NCBI GenBank assembly: GCA_002964805.2 | Contig: PUDQ02000001.1 | Coordinates: 8,270,001-8,334,000, forward strand | DNA length: 64,000 nucleotides | Direction: 5' to 3' | Source: Trametes villosa | Taxonomy: Eukaryota; Basidiomycota; Agaricomycetes; Polyporales; Polyporaceae | Shown: positions 60,041 to 64,000 of the stretch, one piece after another | How the letters are laid out: each line of letters begins with the position of its first letter | How positions within the stretch are numbered: position 1 is the first letter of the stretch | Translations under genes and position numbers: made by a program | Notes under the pieces: generated by a model | Databases searched by the model: none | What the model saw: the letters and a program-made list of their open reading frames with translations, nothing else | What the model was told of the DNA's origin: nothing

Positions 60041-60545
60041 GAGGGGATCTAGGAGAAGAGTGAGTGGGGGACAGACATGTTAGAGCCCGGTACTTATTCC
60101 TACAGCGGCGGGAGGCTGGGTGGTTGACATCCACTCCGATTGATCCCTCAGACAGCCAGCCTCCGTTGGGCGAGGTCCTCGTCGCATCGCAGCCGAACAC
60201 CGCCGCTACCGCACTGGTCGATATCGCAATCCCAACTCGCGCGCCGTGGTCGATTCGGATTCGATGAGTACCAGTGAGAATTAAGCGCCAAAGCACAAGG
60301 TATATGTGCCTCTATGGCGATACAACGAGGTCCAACATGGTCGGTGGTAGACTCGGTCCACCACTGTGCCCCTCCCAAGCGCGAGGGTCCTATCACGATC
60401 ACGTGCCACGAGGACGCGTCTTGACGTGCCCCTCCGCGCAAGTGTGGCTGAGAGCCTGTACGCCGACAGGTTTGACTTGCACCACCACCTTCCTCTAGCC
60501 GCACTAGTTTTGCTCCTATCCCAATATTCTGCTGAAGGTCTTAAC

Positions 60546-62374
60546 ATGGACAACCTTCGATGTAACAGACTCACCTGCAGACGATCCTTGGCCGACAAGG
60601 CAGTAGTCGTGAGTATATGCGCTTCAATGCAGGTGCAAAGAATGCTAACAGCTAGCAGACCACCTGTAGGTCGTTTGAAAGGAATGATGATAGCATATCT
60701 GCCAATACTTAGCTCTCTCGTCAATGCATAGGTTCTCATATATTCTGCGGTTCGTCAACCCCATCTGCCCGAGCACGAGCTCGCTGATAAGAGAGCTGTG
60801 TCCAGTCGACTGTGCCAACGAGTTATTCAACGCATCCAGGCTATGTCCAGGTATTATCACACAGACAGTCAGTATGAGCACGAGGCTCACCTCTCTACCA
60901 TCAGCTTGCGAGACGTCTCTGACCGAACCGTGAGTACCCATACCAGCTCACGGGTCCCATACTCTCACCCCCCACCCAGAGATGATGTTGTCGTACGTTT
61001 TTCGTCAAGCACCATTCCGCTTAACTGCAATTTTGGCCGTTAGGTCTGCTCTCTGCATCCATCCAACGACTACAAAACTGTGCGTATATGCGCATATACT
61101 CACCTCCGGGGCTGATGTTGTCTTGAAAGTCGGTGTTGTCCGGTCTGAACCCAACGATCATCCTGGAAATCTGCAGCAGGTGCGGACTATAGTCCGTTTG
61201 TTCTGTCGTATCTGCGCTCACAGAAGTCATAGAGCACTGTCCTTCTGGCAGTACCAGATTCATCAAGAACAGTCAGTCCCGCATATAGTGTCAACAGAAG
61301 CTTGCCTCACCGTGGGATGCGCAGGTCCTTCCAACAAGCCCTATACAAGAACGTCAACGAGAAGAACGCTCAGCTAGAAAAGCGGCTGGAGAATGTGATC
61401 AGAGAAGCAAACGGGGAGATCAGTCTGCTCACAAACAAGCTGTCAGGTATGTACCACCTACGCGTGATACGCGCAATATCAACTACCCCTCGCTGAGACG
61501 TAGCGTCGAGATTTGGAAAGGGACGCCGAAGCAGAACATCGGAAGACCGCTAGCTTGCAAGACTCCCTGAAGGAGAGCGAGAAGGAGTACCAGAAACTCA
61601 AGGTACGCACCACAAGACTGACCTACGAGCCGACAGCACTAATCGCTTGGCACAGGTGCAGTACGACAAGCTGAAGCGCAGAGCGCTCCTTGGCGGGAGC
61701 AAGGACGGCGCCATGCCGCTCGCGAACCAGTCCCTGAACATTCAGGAGCGGCAGAATGACGCCGGCGCGCGGATGAAGCAGGGCATGGTCTTCGGCGCAG
61801 GAATAGGTGGCGCAGGGGGCGTGGACGTAGGTGCAGTCGTCGGGAACATGGAGGCTGCCGGGGTGCGTCTCCGCTCGCATATCGAGAGGTGTGCCAAGGA
61901 AAGCTGACCTGTGTCCTTCCGCGCAGATCCAGCGTACGCCCATCGTGAACCGCACCATGGCCGGCGCGCCCCTCGGGATGCAGCCTGGCGTGGGTGGCAC
62001 GGCCTGGCGCCAGCCACAGGCTCCCGTCGCCCGGCATGCACAGCGCCAGCCGTTCAGCGCAATGGACATGCGTTCGTTCCGCACGAGCGCGAGCACCGCC
62101 CGTTCAGACCACTCAGACAGCACTGCGGAGGTCGAGGGCCTCATCACCCAGACCGGGGGGAGGCACGGGGGGAGGGGCAACGTGCAAGGGCAGGGCCAAT
62201 GGTCCGTGCCGCAACAGCAGCGGGGAATGACTGCACATACGCAGTCGTCTCGAGGTCAGTGATGGTCTTGGGACAACGGATGACAATGGACTCACCTTCT
62301 GTGTAGGCTTCGCTCAGCCCACTAGCAGGCGTACGGGGCCCAAGTTCAAGCCGTCCGGAATGCCAACGGGTTGA
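60546..62374 (+). CDS. HEI10/CCNB1IP1-like meiotic RING E3 protein (14 exons)
   Basis: HEI10-family SUMO/ubiquitin ligases sit on the synaptonemal complex and mark crossover sites in meiosis. Exons 60546-60608, 60659-60665 (7 nt), 60732-60749, 60806-60850, 60905-60929, 60980-60992, 61044-61079, 61130-61179, 61224-61271, 61325-61446, 61511-61602, 61656-61862, 61927-62254 and 62307-62374 sum to 1122 nt, 373 aa. The assembled RING is MDNLRCNRLTCRRSLADKAV, TTCSHIFCVDCANELFNASR, then LCPACETSLTEP. The family block DDVVVCSLHPSNDYKTSVLS, then GLNPTIILEICSRSHRALSF and WQYQIHQEQ follows. A coiled coil (NEKNAQLEKRLENVIREANG) and a Gly/Gln/Arg-rich tail complete it. Every junction closes in phase. Donors at exons 3 and 11 acceptor are weak, but family similarity supports them. 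Confidence 0.9.
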
Positions 62375-62834
62375 GGATGCCCTGTGCCGTTGACTTTGTC
62401 GTGGTCCGTGTTCCATACTTACGACATCCAGGTCGCAGTGTATCGTGTCCGCAGTCCGTCTATGCATTTTGAGAGCGTACAAGTACATCGAAACGAGCGG
62501 TATACGTACATTACCCCGCGTGACTGCTAATATCGTAGAGAGAAACTCGAGCGGTCCGGCGTGATGCAAACATGTACGACATAAAGAGAGCGTCAAGCGT
62601 GAAACAAGCGTACGTGAACGGGGGAGGGGAGGGGAGGGGGAGCTGGGACCTAAGGGTGGGTGCCAGCCCCCGCCGGCATGGGTCGGGGACGAATCAATAA
62701 CCAGGACTCGCATGGACAAGAAGGAATCAAGGGGTCGGGGCAGGGTGCTGTGCGTTATGCAAATCGACGTATGCGCGCGCGTAAGGTTCATAACAAACGG
62801 AAAGGACTCGCCATGGGTCAACCAACACCGCAGG

Positions 62835-64000
62835 CTAGTCGCGCCGCAGCGTCCCGTTCTTCTCGTCCTCGAGGTACTGCCCGATCGCAAGTATATCCTC
62901 ACCGGCGCGACGCAAGTACCCGGACAAGATCGCCCGGTCCGCATGCGGCAGGATTGCCGCGAGCTTGTCAACCTGTCGCTGGAACGCCGGGTCCATCGCA
63001 GCAGGCGCCGCTGGCCCGACCGACATGTGGGTTGGCCGAGCGCGTGCAAAGAGCGATGGCCGGCGTGCGACTGCACTCTGGCTCTGTCTCTGGTTGATCT
63101 GCGGGGCCGACGGCGGGTTCTCTGGAGGCGAGGCCTGTGGCGGGCTCGCCGCAACTGAATACGTCTTTGCACGCTGGATGCGCCCGGGCGCCGCACGTGG
63201 GCCCCCTGGGATCGCAGGTACGGTCGGCAGCGGTGCATTGGAGCCAGAGCCGGAACTCGAGCTCTGTGGCGTTGGGTTCGAGCGCGACATCGCGACCGCG
63301 GGCGGGCGCTTCGTAAGCACCTTTGTGGGCGACTGTGGGCTGGAGGCGTATCCAGAAAGGCCTTTCTCGCGGCGCACGCTCGTCTTGCGGCCGAGCGACG
63401 CGAAGAAGCCCGTGCCGGTGCCCTTGCCCCCGGGGAGGATGGCGAGCGTCTTGGTGGGTGAGGAGAGGAGGGTAGAGGAGCGCGTCTGGGCGCGGGTGAG
63501 GTTCGCTTGCGCGAGAGAGGGATAGGGGAGCGTGGTCGGGGGCGAAGTGGGAGGCACAATATCAATGGAGCGTGTCGAAAGGTCCGTCGCAGTGTACGCG
63601 TCGGCGCGGATGGGGAACGTCGCTTGCGACGCGAGCGAGCCATGCGAGATATGCCGGGCCTCGCGAGGCATGCCGCCAAGCTCTGCAGGGAGCGCGGGCT
63701 GCAGTGTCTGCTGCGCCGTGCGCTGCGACATAGATCTCGGGTGGTATCCTGACGGACATCGTCAGCACGGCCGCCGAAGATGGGTCATCATGGTCACACA
63801 CCTGGCCGCCATTGCGACGCCATCCACTCCCGCAGCCCGCAATCATACTCTGCCAGCTCGTTGATCTTCTCGGCATACGCCTTCGCGCGTTCCCGCGCGC
63901 TCCTTAGGATAGTCACATCCCGCGTGTTCATCGCCTGCGGCCACGACGATACCTTCGTCGGTCGGGGCGTCATTCGCCGACGCGGCGGGAGCTCGACGTG
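62835..64000 (-). CDS. CUE-like domain protein, 5' end beyond the right edge
   Basis: Read leftward from the edge, exon 63802-64000 (entering as HVELPPRRRMTPRPTKVSSW and ending EWMASQWRP) joins over a 53-nt intron to exon 62835-63748. The upstream part contains a charged helix (ILRSARERAKAYAEKINELA). The middle is Ser/Pro-rich, with a basic patch FFASLGRKTSVRREKG. The last 50 residues, FQRQVDKLAAILPHADRAIL, then SGYLRRAGEDILAIGQYLED, have the spacing of a CUE/UBA-type ubiquitin-binding helix bundle (LxxxLP...L..yL...g.....ai..yL). The frame is open at position 64000, so the start and total length are unknown. A trafficking or ubiquitin-adaptor role is inference from the CUE-like end. Confidence 0.72.

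Overview
The window reads as a nuclear chromosome segment of a filamentous basidiomycete, most likely an Agaricomycete (mushroom or polypore class). The grounds are dense genes on both strands, GC-rich coding sequence, many introns of about 45-80 nt with GT(R)NGT donors and YAG acceptors, micro-exons, two tRNA genes, and protein sequences closest to basidiomycete versions of eukaryotic housekeeping factors. There is no bacterial operon structure, CRISPR array or intact transposon. Exon models were made by eye from splice signals, reading phase and protein-family expectation. Where stated, the reading frame closes exactly.

Layout. 0-15 kb: an EAF-type transcription elongation factor (cut by the left edge), tRNA-Ile(AAT), two related genes of unknown function, an Rck2/Srk1-type stress kinase, a small mitochondrial protein, GINS subunit Psf3, the V-ATPase assembly factor Pkr1, the TFIIIC subunit Tau95/Sfc1, ribosomal protein eL29 and a second identical tRNA-Ile. 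15-24 kb: two tandem short-chain dehydrogenases, the Ssu72 CTD phosphatase, a 1-Cys peroxiredoxin and proteasome alpha-2. 25-26 kb: a small Zn2Cys6 factor. 26.3-30.8 kb is gene-poor. 30.8-38 kb: an 18-exon aldehyde dehydrogenase with unusually long introns, and a Ser/Pro-rich protein. 37.7-41.8 kb is again gene-poor. 42-64 kb: proteasome alpha-6, COX15, a BolA3-like protein, an NCBP3-like cap-binding protein, KRR1, a prion-like Q/RGG-rich protein, a CBM48 protein of the Crp1/Mdg1 type, a METTL21/Efm-type lysine methyltransferase, a secreted DNase-I-fold enzyme fused to a jacalin-like domain, a minisatellite, a HEI10-like meiotic RING protein and a CUE-like protein cut by the right edge.

Most genes are core cellular machinery: transcription and RNA processing (EAF, TFIIIC, Ssu72, NCBP3-like), replication (Psf3), ribosome biogenesis (KRR1, eL29), protein turnover (two proteasome alpha subunits), and mitochondrial haem and Fe-S biology (COX15 and BolA3 share one 232-bp divergent promoter). 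Several head-to-head pairs share short intergenic regions. Nothing here is clearly a new multi-gene system. The items most worth a second look are gene-structure oddities (a probable GC-AG intron, a start codon alone in its own coding exon, 7-13 nt micro-exons, a KRR1 intron that does not close in frame, giant ALDH introns), a six-fold RRxS phosphosite array fused to one of two tandem dehydrogenases, a cluster of inverted repeats upstream of the secreted enzyme, and the unnamed tandem paralogs at 1.4-4.4 kb.
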